DNA from: Clostridia bacterium
Lineage (GTDB): Bacteria > Bacillota > Clostridia > Oscillospirales > CAG-272
Length of the DNA stretch: 14,421 nt
Assembly: GCA_017455945.1 (NCBI GenBank)
Contig: JAFTLM010000300.1
Coordinates: 1-14,421, forward strand
Reading direction: 5' to 3'
How positions within the stretch are numbered: the stretch's first letter is position 1; each line of letters opens with the position of its first letter. Below, piece after piece: positions 7,205 to 14,351 of the stretch. The notes below the pieces were generated by a model that was given only the letters and a program-made list of their open reading frames with translations, had not been told where the DNA came from and made no database searches. Made by a program: the position numbers and the translations under genes.

Positions 7205-8278
7205 GTAATTGCGTTCTTACTCGGTGCAATTCCACAGATTATAAATGCTTGGGTTCAGCTTATGACCTCTTTGGTGGAGGCTTTGCCGACTATCATTGAT
7301 GCGATTGTAAGTGCCATTCCGCAAATAATCGAGGGGGTTCTGACCGCTGTTTTAGGCGCAATCCCTCAAATCATAAACGCAGGTGTGAAGCTCATTACAT
7401 CTTTGGTTTCAGCACTGCCTACGATTATCAAGAAAATCGTGTCGGCAATACCTAAAATCATTGATGCCGTACTTGGCACATTGCTTGATGCACTTCCGCA
7501 GATAATCGATGCCGGTATTACTCTTATTACAGCACTTGTGGATGCGTTGCCTACGATTATTGAAACGATAGTGGAGGCAATTCCTATTATTATCGAGAGC
7601 ATCTTAACGGCTGTGCTTGAGGCAATTCCGCAAATTATCGATGCGGGCATACAGCTTATAACGGCACTCGTTGGTGCGTTACCAGAAATCATCGAAACCA
7701 TCGTGGCGGCAATCCCCGAGATTATCAACGGTATCCTTACGGCAGTAATCGGAGCAATTCCGCTTCTTATCGATGCGGGTGTTCAGCTTATTACTTCGCT
7801 TATAGGTGCGTTGCCTTCGATTGTTACCACGATTGTCGCAGCCATTCCCGTCATTATTCAAGGCATTATTGAAGCCGTAATCGGTGCTATTCCGTTGATT
7901 ATCGATGCGGGTCTTACGCTCATTACCTCGTTGATTGGTGCGCTCCCTGAAATCATCTTTACGATTGTTAACGCAATTCCACAGATTATTACGGGTATCA
8001 TTGACACCTTGCTTGGTATGATTCCAATGCTCATTGAAACGGGTATCGAGCTTCTCGTTTCCCTTGTTGCCGAACTTCCACAGATTATTACTACGATTGC
8101 CGGGTGCTTGCCCGAGCTTATCAGCGGAATAATCAATGGTCTGCTCGGTAGCATTGATAAATTCGTAGAAGCGGGTATCAGCCTCTTTATGAGCTTGATT
8201 ACGAACCTTCCTGCCATCATCCTTGAGCTTGTTAAGGCAATGCCTCAAATCATTACCTCTTTGGTGAGTGCGCTTATG
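6770..8278 (+). repeat. 22-residue then 44-residue hydrophobic repeat array in the tape measure
   Basis: Prolines recur exactly every 22 residues (66 bases) at 6770, 6836, 6902, 6968, 7034, 7100, 7166 and 7232. From 7223 to 8278 the pattern becomes eight gap-free 44-residue (132-base) units with consensus GAIPQIIDAGxxLITSLVGA then LPxIIxTIVxAIPxIIxGIL. The protein pattern is much better kept than the DNA. Such Pro-capped hydrophobic helices might line the tail or insert into the host membrane; that is inference. Confidence 0.85.
7202..7204 (+). other. In-frame amber codon inside the tape measure
   Basis: TAG separates ...EALPGLID from VIAFLLGAIPQIIN.... Reading one residue at the TAG keeps the proline spacing exact: 22 residues between the prolines at 7166 and 7232, and 15 between PGLID and the next AIP, the same as PQIIEGVLTAVLGAIP downstream. 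In seven downstream units the matching position is Gly (five times), Ala or Ser. TAG is one base change from the Ser codon TCG. So this is a base substitution or a decoded amber, not an insertion or deletion. Confidence 0.9.
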
Positions 8279-8782
8279 AACGGACTCGGTTCGTTTGTTG
8301 AGGTGGGCGCAAACCTTGTAAGGGGTTTGTGGGAAGGTATCCAGAGCCTTGCAACTTGGATTTGGGATAAGGTTTCGGGTTGGGCAGAAGACCTCTGGGA
8401 CGGCATCTGCGACTTCTTCGGCATTCATTCTCCTTCACGTAAAATGGCGTGGATTGGCGATATGATGATGGAAGGTTTGGCAGGTGGCATTGACGAAACC
8501 GCAGGTGAAGCCATCGATTCTGCAACGAATATGGCAAAAGACCTCAATGGTGTGTTTAATGACCTCTCGGCAGATCTGAGTACAACCTTACCGAAGAATA
8601 TCGATGTAAACGCACACAGCACCGTTTCAAGTGGTGTGGCAGGTGGCGCAAACGGCTTTATTCTTCAGCTTAACATTCAAAATTTCAACAACTATACGAG
8701 CGAAGACATCAGCGAGTTGACTAACGAAATTATGGCAACCGCAGGCGCTTACGCACAAAGAAAAGGAGTGGTATTTGCATGA
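7262..8782 (+). CDS. Tape measure protein, C-terminal part (continues in frame after the TAG)
   Basis: This is the rest of the tape measure. The open frame really resumes at 7205, giving 525 residues to the TGA at 8780-8782. The first ATG is at 7262 but has no ribosome site and lies in the middle of a repeat unit, so it is not a convincing independent start. The region 7223-8278 is eight gap-free 44-residue hydrophobic repeats. After them come a Trp-rich helix (WEGIQSLATWIWDKVSGWAE) and the motif FGIHSPSRKMAWIGDMMMEG, which marks the C-terminal end of many Bacillota phage tape measures. The last part (FILQLNIQNFNNYTSEDISE) is also usual. No second stop occurs in 525 codons, so any inactivation is recent or the TAG is read through. 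The stop overlaps the Dit start. Confidence 0.85.
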   Translation: MTSLVEALPTIIDAIVSAIPQIIEGVLTAVLGAIPQIINAGVKLITSLVSALPTIIKKIVSAIPKIIDAVLGTLLDALPQIIDAGITLITALVDALPTIIETIVEAIPIIIESILTAVLEAIPQIIDAGIQLITALVGALPEIIETIVAAIPEIINGILTAVIGAIPLLIDAGVQLITSLIGALPSIVTTIVAAIPVIIQGIIEAVIGAIPLIIDAGLTLITSLIGALPEIIFTIVNAIPQIITGIIDTLLGMIPMLIETGIELLVSLVAELPQIITTIAGCLPELISGIINGLLGSIDKFVEAGISLFMSLITNLPAIILELVKAMPQIITSLVSALMNGLGSFVEVGANLVRGLWEGIQSLATWIWDKVSGWAEDLWDGICDFFGIHSPSRKMAWIGDMMMEGLAGGIDETAGEAIDSATNMAKDLNGVFNDLSADLSTTLPKNIDVNAHSTVSSGVAGGANGFILQLNIQNFNNYTSEDISELTNEIMATAGAYAQRKGVVFA

Positions 8783-9510
8783 ATTATTTTATTTATAACG
8801 GTATCAGTTCCAAGGATCTGGGCGTTCGCATTAGCTCGAAGGACATCTTTTCCGCCCCCCAGTATGACCTCAAATTTCAGTCTATACCGGGGCGGGATGG
8901 TGACTTAATTTACTCCGAGGGCAGATACCCAAACACCTCGGTTTCTTATACTTGTTTTATCCCCGCAAAAAGCATAAAAGAGCTTGCTGACAAGGTGACT
9001 GCGATAAAGGGGTGGCTTTACACCGAACCCGACCGCTACCACACCTTGTCGGACAGCTACGATACTGCTTTTTTCCGCAGAGCAGTTTTCAATAACAAGC
9101 TCGACATTTCTGATGAAATTAACAAGATAGGGGTGTTTACGGTAAACTTTACTTGTCATCCTATGCGTTTTTCAAGCGCCGGGCAAGTAAAAACCACGTA
9201 TTCGACTTCTCCTATCACACTTACAAACCCGTATGCTTTTGCCTCAAAGCCATATTTGAAAATCAACGGCAAAGGCACGGGAACGCTCACGATTCAATCG
9301 GCATCAAGCAATAAGACTTGGAACTTTTCTACCCTTAATGGCTATACCGAATGCGACTCGGAGCTTATGAATTTTTATCACGATACAACCCTCAAAAATG
9401 ATACCGTAAAGGGCGAGGGCTTTCCGCTTTTCGCTCCCGGCAAAAACACTATTACTTTTAGCGGTGGCATTACGAGTGTTGAAATTGTGCCGAGGTGGTG
9501 TGCATTATGA
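8779..9510 (+). CDS. Distal tail protein (Dit)
   Basis: Dit forms the hexameric hub at the end of the tail tube and holds the Tal or receptor-binding proteins. The 243 residues show the Siphovirus tail-component pattern: YNGISSKDLGVRISSK near the N-terminus, then QSIPGRDGDLIYSEGRYPN, KVTAIKGWLYTEPDRYHTLS, and INKIGVFTVNFTCHPMRFSS. These cover the N-terminal belt domain. The C-terminal part (TNPYAFASKPYLKINGKGTG, then FAPGKNTITFSGG) is the galectin-like domain without an added carbohydrate-binding module, so this is a short, classical Dit. AAAGGAG lies about 10 bases before the ATG. The start overlaps the tape measure stop (ATGA) and the end overlaps the Tal start (ATGA at 9507-9510). Confidence 0.92.
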   Translation: MNYFIYNGISSKDLGVRISSKDIFSAPQYDLKFQSIPGRDGDLIYSEGRYPNTSVSYTCFIPAKSIKELADKVTAIKGWLYTEPDRYHTLSDSYDTAFFRRAVFNNKLDISDEINKIGVFTVNFTCHPMRFSSAGQVKTTYSTSPITLTNPYAFASKPYLKINGKGTGTLTIQSASSNKTWNFSTLNGYTECDSELMNFYHDTTLKNDTVKGEGFPLFAPGKNTITFSGGITSVEIVPRWCAL

Positions 9511-12500
9511 TTCCTATTCTTTTTAGCGCAAATGCTACGGATTTTTCCACGTATGGAATCGGTACTCTTGCTGACACCCTTTCGTGCCAAGTCACGGAGG
9601 AAAGGAATGGCGCATACGAGTGCATTTTAACCTATCCCGTGACTGGGCGCTTATATGCGGAAATACAGAAAGAGCGCCTAATCAAAGCCAAGCCAAATGA
9701 CACCTCGGCAAATCAGATGTTCCGCATTTATAGAATTACGAAACCCTTAAACGGCATCGTAAAAATTTATGCGCAACATATCTCTTATGACCTTACAACG
9801 ATTGCTGCACCGATATGGAGTTCAACAGAAATTCTCCCGCAGTTGGCAATCAATGCTGTATTTGATAACGCACTGACACCGCACAGCTTTACCTTCAAAA
9901 CCGATTACCAGACGCAGAAGCCTTTTGCGGTAACGAAACCGAAAAGCCTCCGTGCCGTTCTAGGTGGTGAGCAAGGCTCGGTTATTGACCTTTGGGGCGG
10001 TGAGTTTGAGTGGGATAACTTCAATGTTATTCACCACCAAGGCCGTGGCACAAACACCGGGGTCGTTATTGAATACGGTAAAAACCTCACAAGTCTTGAA
10101 GAGGACTCCGACATTTCGGGCTTATACACAGACCTTTTGCCGTATGCGGTGACGACCGATAAAAACGACAAAGAGGTGGTCATCACTTTAAGTGAGCAGA
10201 CATTGCCTATCGCAAAAACAACGTTGGTGCATTCCAAGACCCTTATTAAGGATTTCTCCGATGCTTTTGAATCGGGGGAAAAGTTCACCGAGGAGGCTTT
10301 GCGCCAAAAGGCACAGACCTACCTTGAGAATAATCCTTTGGGTGTTGAGAACCCCACGATTAAGGTTTCCTTTGAACCACTGTGGAAACAGCCTGAATAC
10401 TCGGCTCTTCTTGAAAGAGTTTCTCTTTGTGACCGAGTAACGATAAAGCATACTCTTCTTGGTGTGACCGCAACCGCAAAGGTTATCACTACGGTTTATG
10501 ACACCCTTGCTGAAAAGTATGTGTCGATTACGCTCGGCTCGGCAAAAAGTACGCTTCTGAATACGATTTCCGAAACGAAGGATGCCGTGGAAAATGCTAC
10601 CGTTAAGGTTGACAGATTACCCACTCTTATGAGCCACGCAATTGAGAAAGCCTCGAACCTTATCACGGGTCAAAGCGGTGGATATGTTGTTCTCCATGGC
10701 GATGAAAACGGCTATCCTTACGAACTGCTTGTAATGGATGCGCCTTCGGTTGATAAAGCCGTGAATATTTGGCGTTGGAACGTGGGCGGACTTGGTTTTT
10801 CCAAGAAAGGCTACAACGGTCCCTACGAAACTGCAATCACGGCAGATGGCGCAATTGTAGCTGATTTTATCACCTCGGGCACCTTGGTGGCAAACATCAT
10901 CAAGGCGGGTATCATTTCTTCCAAGGACGGCTCTTCCTATTGGAATATTGATACGGGAGAAATGCATCTCAAGGCTTATGCGACAACGGAATCGGTGAAC
11001 GAAGCTATCACTACCGTGGAAGAAAGGGCGGCAACTATCGAGAGCAACGTCAAGGGGCTGACTAGCACCGTTAGTGCCGTTACGAAGCGTGTCGAAAATA
11101 ACGAAAGTGACATTGCTTCTATTGAGGGCGATATCAAAGATATCGAGACCAATATTTCGACCATCGAACAGACGGCTTCGAGCATTGAAGCAAGAGTTAC
11201 CCAGAACGAAACGAACATCTCTTCCTTGACGGTTTCGGTGGGTCAAATTACGACTCGTGTCAGCAATGCCGAGGGTAACATCTCAACGCTTCAGCAAACC
11301 GCAACTTCGCTGACAACCCGTATTACAAACGCAGAAGGTATGGTGTCTACCATCGAGCAGAACGTATCAAGCATAACCACTAGGGTTAGCACCGCTGAAG
11401 GCAACATCTCTTCCTTGACTACTAGCGTTAGTGGCATTACTACTCGTGTGTCTACAGCCGAAGGTAATATCTCTACTATCACTCAAAACGTATCGAGCAT
11501 CACTACGAGGGTGTCGACGGCAGAGGGCAATATTTCTTCTTTGACAACGAGTGTAAGCGGTATTACAAGCCGTGTATCAACGGCAGAAGGAAATATATCC
11601 ACACTCACGCAAACGGTCAATGGACTTGCTTCCGATGTGGAGGATAACGCAGGCAATATCAGTAGCTTGTCGCAGACCGTAACAAGCATCAGCTCTACGG
11701 TGACAAGCCATACGGGAAGCATCTCCTCACTTACTACATCGGTTAGCGGAATCAGCACTAGGGTTTCTACGGCTGAAGGAAACATCTCAACCATTACCCA
11801 AGACGTATCAAGCCTTACAACGCGCGTAGCTACGGCAGAGGGTGATATTTCAACCCTTGAGCAGACCACGTCATCTCTTTCCGCAACCGTATCCTCAAAG
11901 GTAAGCTCCTCGGGGGGTTCTTCTTCCTCTTTCGGTTGGAGCCTTACGAGCAGCGGATTCTACCTTTATTCCAACAGCAGTACCGTTATGTCGGTTACTA
12001 GCTCTGGGCTTTCGGTCAGCGGTTCTATCACGGCAACAACAGGAACGATAGGCGGTTTTACCATTGCTTCCACCAAACTGTATAAGAGCAAAAGTGCTTA
12101 TAACAACACAACCGCAGGCGTTTACCTCGGTACGGACGGCATCGGTCTTGGTGCGGGTTCGTTCTATGTAACCTCGGCGGGTTATCTCTATGCAGCAAGC
12201 GGAAAGATAGGTGGTATGAACATTGCGGCAGACCAAATGTACTCGCAGAACTTTATTCTCGGTACTGTTTATGACTCAAGTGATGCTACAAAGTCCTTCA
12301 CCACACTTTCCTTTGGTTCGACAAGTGGCTCGACATTTACTGCGACTACCGTCCTTACGAACAGTGGTTGTTATATGCAATCTCTTTCAAGTCCCGCCAT
12401 AACTTGTGGCATAATTACAGCAACTGCCATCATTGCAGACCCCGGAATAAGCAGCACCACAGGCTTTTATTTCGGCTTTTCGGGCGGCTCTGTTCAGTAT

Positions 12501-13241
12501 CGTGCTGAATTATCGTGGAGTGGACAGATACTTTACCTTAAGGTTTATAACGAAGATGGTGTGCAGACGGCTTTGGCAGAAGCAAAGTCTTTTACTGTTC
12601 ACTATGCCGTTATTTGGGGAAAAGACAAAACTTGGACGGCAACGGTAGCGAAAGGTTCTAGCAGTACCTCGATTGATACAGATGCTTTCTGGGGTATCGA
12701 CTACGCAACATTCAACTACTCAAGCTCTAACAAGGCGCAGCACACATTGTATTTTACAATTTCGGGTACAAGTGCTGCTACCACCATAACGAGCTACGGT
12801 CACATCGTTCCTTGGTCCGACAACACCTATGATTTAGGTTCGGCGGCTTACAAATGGCGTAATATCTACGGTCAATCGGGTACGATTAATACCTCGGATA
12901 GAAACGACAAATTTGATGTTCAGTCCCTTGACGAGGTATATAGCCGTATCTTCGACAACCTTATCCCGGTTACCTTTAAGTACGTGGAAAACACAAGCAA
13001 CCGAACTCATATAGGGCTTGTGGCGCAAGATGTCAAGGATGCTGTCCTAGCGGTGGGGCTTACCACCAAGGAATTTGCGGGTTACTGCGAATGGGAGAAG
13101 GACGATAAAACTATCGGCTGCGGTTTGCGCTACAGCGAATTTGTGGCTATGAACATTTACGAAATCCAAAAACTCAAGGCTCGTGTTAAAGAGCTTGAAG
13201 AAAAACTAAACATTTCGGAGGAAAACAACCATGAAACTTAA
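9507..13241 (+). CDS. Tal-type tail tip protein with coiled-coil stalk and S74 self-cleaving chaperone domain
   Basis: This 1244-residue protein closes the tail tip and probably carries the host-binding fibre. The ATG at 9507 (MIPILFSANATDFSTYGIGT) overlaps the Dit stop and follows GAGGTGG, so I prefer it to the in-frame GTGs at 9495 and 9498. Domains: Tal/prophage tail endopeptidase-like (1 to about 370); a conserved beta module with GFSKKGYNGPYETAITADGA and NIDTGEMHLKA (about 385-490); a heptad-repeat stalk (about 492-795); and a beta-rich Ser/Thr/Gly region (about 800-1110). Last is a peptidase S74/intramolecular chaperone domain beginning NTSDRNDKFDVQS, with Ser1130 and Lys1135 as the likely dyad and His1168 in RTHIGLVAQDV. 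The domain trimerises the fibre and cuts itself off before Ser1130. A C-terminal coiled coil (IYEIQKLKARVKELEEKLNI) ends it. Domain limits are approximate. Confidence 0.9.
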   Translation: MIPILFSANATDFSTYGIGTLADTLSCQVTEERNGAYECILTYPVTGRLYAEIQKERLIKAKPNDTSANQMFRIYRITKPLNGIVKIYAQHISYDLTTIAAPIWSSTEILPQLAINAVFDNALTPHSFTFKTDYQTQKPFAVTKPKSLRAVLGGEQGSVIDLWGGEFEWDNFNVIHHQGRGTNTGVVIEYGKNLTSLEEDSDISGLYTDLLPYAVTTDKNDKEVVITLSEQTLPIAKTTLVHSKTLIKDFSDAFESGEKFTEEALRQKAQTYLENNPLGVENPTIKVSFEPLWKQPEYSALLERVSLCDRVTIKHTLLGVTATAKVITTVYDTLAEKYVSITLGSAKSTLLNTISETKDAVENATVKVDRLPTLMSHAIEKASNLITGQSGGYVVLHGDENGYPYELLVMDAPSVDKAVNIWRWNVGGLGFSKKGYNGPYETAITADGAIVADFITSGTLVANIIKAGIISSKDGSSYWNIDTGEMHLKAYATTESVNEAITTVEERAATIESNVKGLTSTVSAVTKRVENNESDIASIEGDIKDIETNISTIEQTASSIEARVTQNETNISSLTVSVGQITTRVSNAEGNISTLQQTATSLTTRITNAEGMVSTIEQNVSSITTRVSTAEGNISSLTTSVSGITTRVSTAEGNISTITQNVSSITTRVSTAEGNISSLTTSVSGITSRVSTAEGNISTLTQTVNGLASDVEDNAGNISSLSQTVTSISSTVTSHTGSISSLTTSVSGISTRVSTAEGNISTITQDVSSLTTRVATAEGDISTLEQTTSSLSATVSSKVSSSGGSSSSFGWSLTSSGFYLYSNSSTVMSVTSSGLSVSGSITATTGTIGGFTIASTKLYKSKSAYNNTTAGVYLGTDGIGLGAGSFYVTSAGYLYAASGKIGGMNIAADQMYSQNFILGTVYDSSDATKSFTTLSFGSTSGSTFTATTVLTNSGCYMQSLSSPAITCGIITATAIIADPGISSTTGFYFGFSGGSVQYRAELSWSGQILYLKVYNEDGVQTALAEAKSFTVHYAVIWGKDKTWTATVAKGSSSTSIDTDAFWGIDYATFNYSSSNKAQHTLYFTISGTSAATTITSYGHIVPWSDNTYDLGSAAYKWRNIYGQSGTINTSDRNDKFDVQSLDEVYSRIFDNLIPVTFKYVENTSNRTHIGLVAQDVKDAVLAVGLTTKEFAGYCEWEKDDKTIGCGLRYSEFVAMNIYEIQKLKARVKELEEKLNISEENNHET
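11184..11876 (+). repeat. Eleven 21-residue (63-base) heptad repeats in the Tal stalk
   Basis: The units start every 63 bases from 11184 with no gaps. The consensus is ITTRVSTAEGNISSLTTSVSG, alternating with ITQNVSS endings. Each unit is three heptads with I, V or L at core positions and Thr/Ser/Asn around them, which suits a trimeric coiled coil. Units at 11625 and 11688 are the most diverged. Codons differ strongly between units with the same protein sequence. Confidence 0.9.
12889..13230 (+). other. S74 intramolecular chaperone domain with predicted self-cleavage site
   Basis: This segment encodes roughly the last 115 residues of the tail tip protein. The predicted cut is between Thr1129 and Ser1130 (codons ACC TCG at 12891-12896). 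The upstream DNTYDLGSAAYKWRNIYG and downstream SDRNDKFDV, PVTFKYVEN and THIGLVAQDV form the standard S74 signature known from endosialidase-type fibres and many tail spikes. In that family a Ser and a Lys five residues later form the catalytic dyad, as seen here. Confidence 0.85.
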
Positions 13242-13626
13242 TGACATCTTAGTGGCAAACGAGGCTCTCAAACGTTTGTCTGAAAAGCGATTCTCAAGCT
13301 ATGCAAAAATGCGAGAACTTGTAAAACTGCGTAAAGCGGTGGAACAGGAGGTTGACTTTTATGCCAAAGAGGAAACGAAAGCCGTTAACGCATACGCAGA
13401 AGTGGACGAGGGCGGCTCTCCCATTTTCCTTTCCGATGGCAGACTTCGTCTCAAGGATATGGAGGCAAAGATTGCTTTCGAGAAAGAGATTGCCACCCTT
13501 CGTGAAACCGAGGTCGACGGGATTTTGCCTATTACCCTTTGCGAGAGGGATTTCCGCAGTCCCGACGATATCCCCACAGTTGACGATATGATTGCCCTTG
13601 AAAGCGTCATTATCTTTGAAGATTAA
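13231..13626 (+). CDS. Unrecognised small phage protein after the tail tip gene
   Basis: I do not recognise a firm family. The 131 residues have no signal peptide or membrane segment. Two or three charged helices (LNDILVANEALKRLSEKRFS, LVKLRKAVEQEVDFYAKEE) precede an acidic C-terminal part (CERDFRSPDDIPTVDDMIAL, ending VIIFED). The shape is close to the DUF1617-like proteins that often sit between tail-tip and holin genes in Bacillota phages, possibly a tail accessory or assembly factor, but that is position-based inference. The ATG at 13231 has GGAGG at about 13217-13221, and the gene overlaps the tail tip gene by 11 bases, so it belongs to the same operon. Confidence 0.75.
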   Translation: MKLNDILVANEALKRLSEKRFSSYAKMRELVKLRKAVEQEVDFYAKEETKAVNAYAEVDEGGSPIFLSDGRLRLKDMEAKIAFEKEIATLRETEVDGILPITLCERDFRSPDDIPTVDDMIALESVIIFED

Positions 13627-13638
13627 AGGAGGTATGCT

Positions 13639-13896
13639 ATGGAAGTTATCACTACAGTAGCTGCGGTTATTACCGCTTTGGGTGTGATTTTCGGTCTTAT
13701 TTTTGCCGTTTACAGATGGTATCTTAAACAGGAAAAACAAGACAAGGACATCAAGTTCATCAAAGAGGAGCAAATCATACTCACCCAAGGTGTTCTTGCT
13801 TGCCTTAAAGGTTTGCAGGAGCAAGGCTGTGACGGTCCCGTTACCATCGCAATTACAAAAATTGAAACGCACCTGAATAAGCAGGCGCATAAATAA
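13639..13896 (+). CDS. Small single-helix membrane protein, probably lysis-associated
   Basis: The 85-residue protein has one N-terminal membrane segment (about residues 4-25, ITTVAAVITALGVIFGLIFA), followed by a short aromatic and basic border (YRWYLKQEK). A charged cytoplasm-like helix follows (KDIKFIKEEQIILTQGVLAC), then a tail with two cysteines. Similar proteins commonly precede the holin in Clostridia phages and recall XhlA-type holin partners, although XhlA usually has its membrane helix at the C-terminus. A role as holin partner or antiholin is inferred from place only. AAAGGAGG lies just upstream of the ATG, 12 bases after the previous stop. Confidence 0.72.
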   Translation: MEVITTVAAVITALGVIFGLIFAVYRWYLKQEKQDKDIKFIKEEQIILTQGVLACLKGLQEQGCDGPVTIAITKIETHLNKQAHK

Positions 13897-13914
13897 AATT
13901 TAGGAGGATTTATT

Positions 13915-14217
13915 ATGACTACTTTCTATGAAATCGCAACCATTCCCGCTATTGCCGCAATCGTTTATACGATTATCGACATCGTGAAAACCGCCGTGGG
14001 TGGCACGGAAAAGTTCAAGAGGTTCATTCCCTTGATTTCCTGTGCGCTCGGTGCAATTATCGGTGTAATCGCATATTTCTGCGTGCCGGGAGTTCTCGAA
14101 ACACAGAATGTTCTCGTTGCCATTGTGTTAGGCGCAGCGAGTGGTCTTTCTGCTACGGGTACGAATCAGGCTGTAAAGCAGCTCACGAGCAAGTCGAATA
14201 CCAACAAAACTGAATAA
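13915..14217 (+). CDS. Holin, Hol44-like (superfamily V type)
   Basis: Holins form the membrane lesion that triggers lysis and can release endolysin. The 100 residues contain an N-terminal hydrophobic segment (YEIATIPAIAAIVYTIIDIV), a basic loop GGTEKFKRFIP, a second membrane segment (LISCALGAIIGVIAYFCV), a third hydrophobic stretch (VLVAIVLGAASGLSATGTNQ) and a polar basic tail. The sequence 'KFKRFIPL.S..LG...G...' followed by 'G..SGLSATGTNQ..KQL' is the typical Hol44 pattern from clostridial phages. AGGAGG upstream supports the ATG at 13915. It is the last gene before the terminator. Confidence 0.87.
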   Translation: MTTFYEIATIPAIAAIVYTIIDIVKTAVGGTEKFKRFIPLISCALGAIIGVIAYFCVPGVLETQNVLVAIVLGAASGLSATGTNQAVKQLTSKSNTNKTE

Positions 14218-14224
14218 TTACTAC

Positions 14225-14267
14225 ATAAGCCCATCGAGGATTTTTCCTTGGTGGGCTTATTTTTTTT
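14225..14267 (+). terminator. Rho-independent terminator after the holin
   Basis: A 15-pair stem (14225-14239 with 14246-14260, including two G-U pairs) carries an ATTTTT loop and is followed by a run of eight T (14260-14267). The stem core is AAGCCCA with TGGGCTT. It begins seven bases after the holin stop and should end the late structural transcript. No other terminator-like hairpin was seen between the genes upstream. Confidence 0.92.
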
Positions 14268-14297
14268 GTTATCTGTCCGTCAAAATACAAGAAAATG

Positions 14298-14323
14298 AAA
14301 GTGGGGGTTGACTTTTGCCACTT
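14298..14323. promoter_or_regulatory. Inverted repeat with TTGACT, candidate promoter or operator
   Basis: AAGTGG (14299-14304) and CCACTT (14318-14323) form a 6-base inverted repeat around GGGTTGACTTTTG. TTGACT (14308-14313) resembles a -35 box, but the matching -10 position (GTTTAG at 14331-14336) is poor. It lies between the terminator and the next gene, so a promoter or binding site is expected here. The specific role is uncertain. Confidence 0.3.
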
Positions 14324-14351
14324 CCCGTGAGTTTAGGGTGGAGGTGGTATT

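Noticed and set aside
7190..7230. Intron or intein at the tape measure break
   Set aside because: The protein repeat resumes in the very next codon with exact spacing, so there is no room for an inserted element.
7679..8428. 249-residue minus-strand open frame and several others across the tape measure
   Set aside because: They mirror the 44-residue repeats of the plus-strand gene, have low-complexity composition and no start signals.
7262..8782. Separate second gene with its own start at 7262
   Set aside because: No ribosome site precedes this ATG, it lies inside a repeat unit, and the coding pattern is continuous from 7205. It is the rest of the tape measure.
11184..11876. CRISPR-like or diversity-generating repeat array
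   Set aside because: The period is a constant 63 bases, always in frame, with coding heptads and no conserved DNA repeat or spacers. No reverse transcriptase or template repeat is visible in the window.
14278..14321. Tiny minus-strand frame starting GTG and reading VAKVNPH
   Set aside because: It stops after about 13 codons. It may be a chance frame or the remnant of a gene end, but nothing supports it as a gene.
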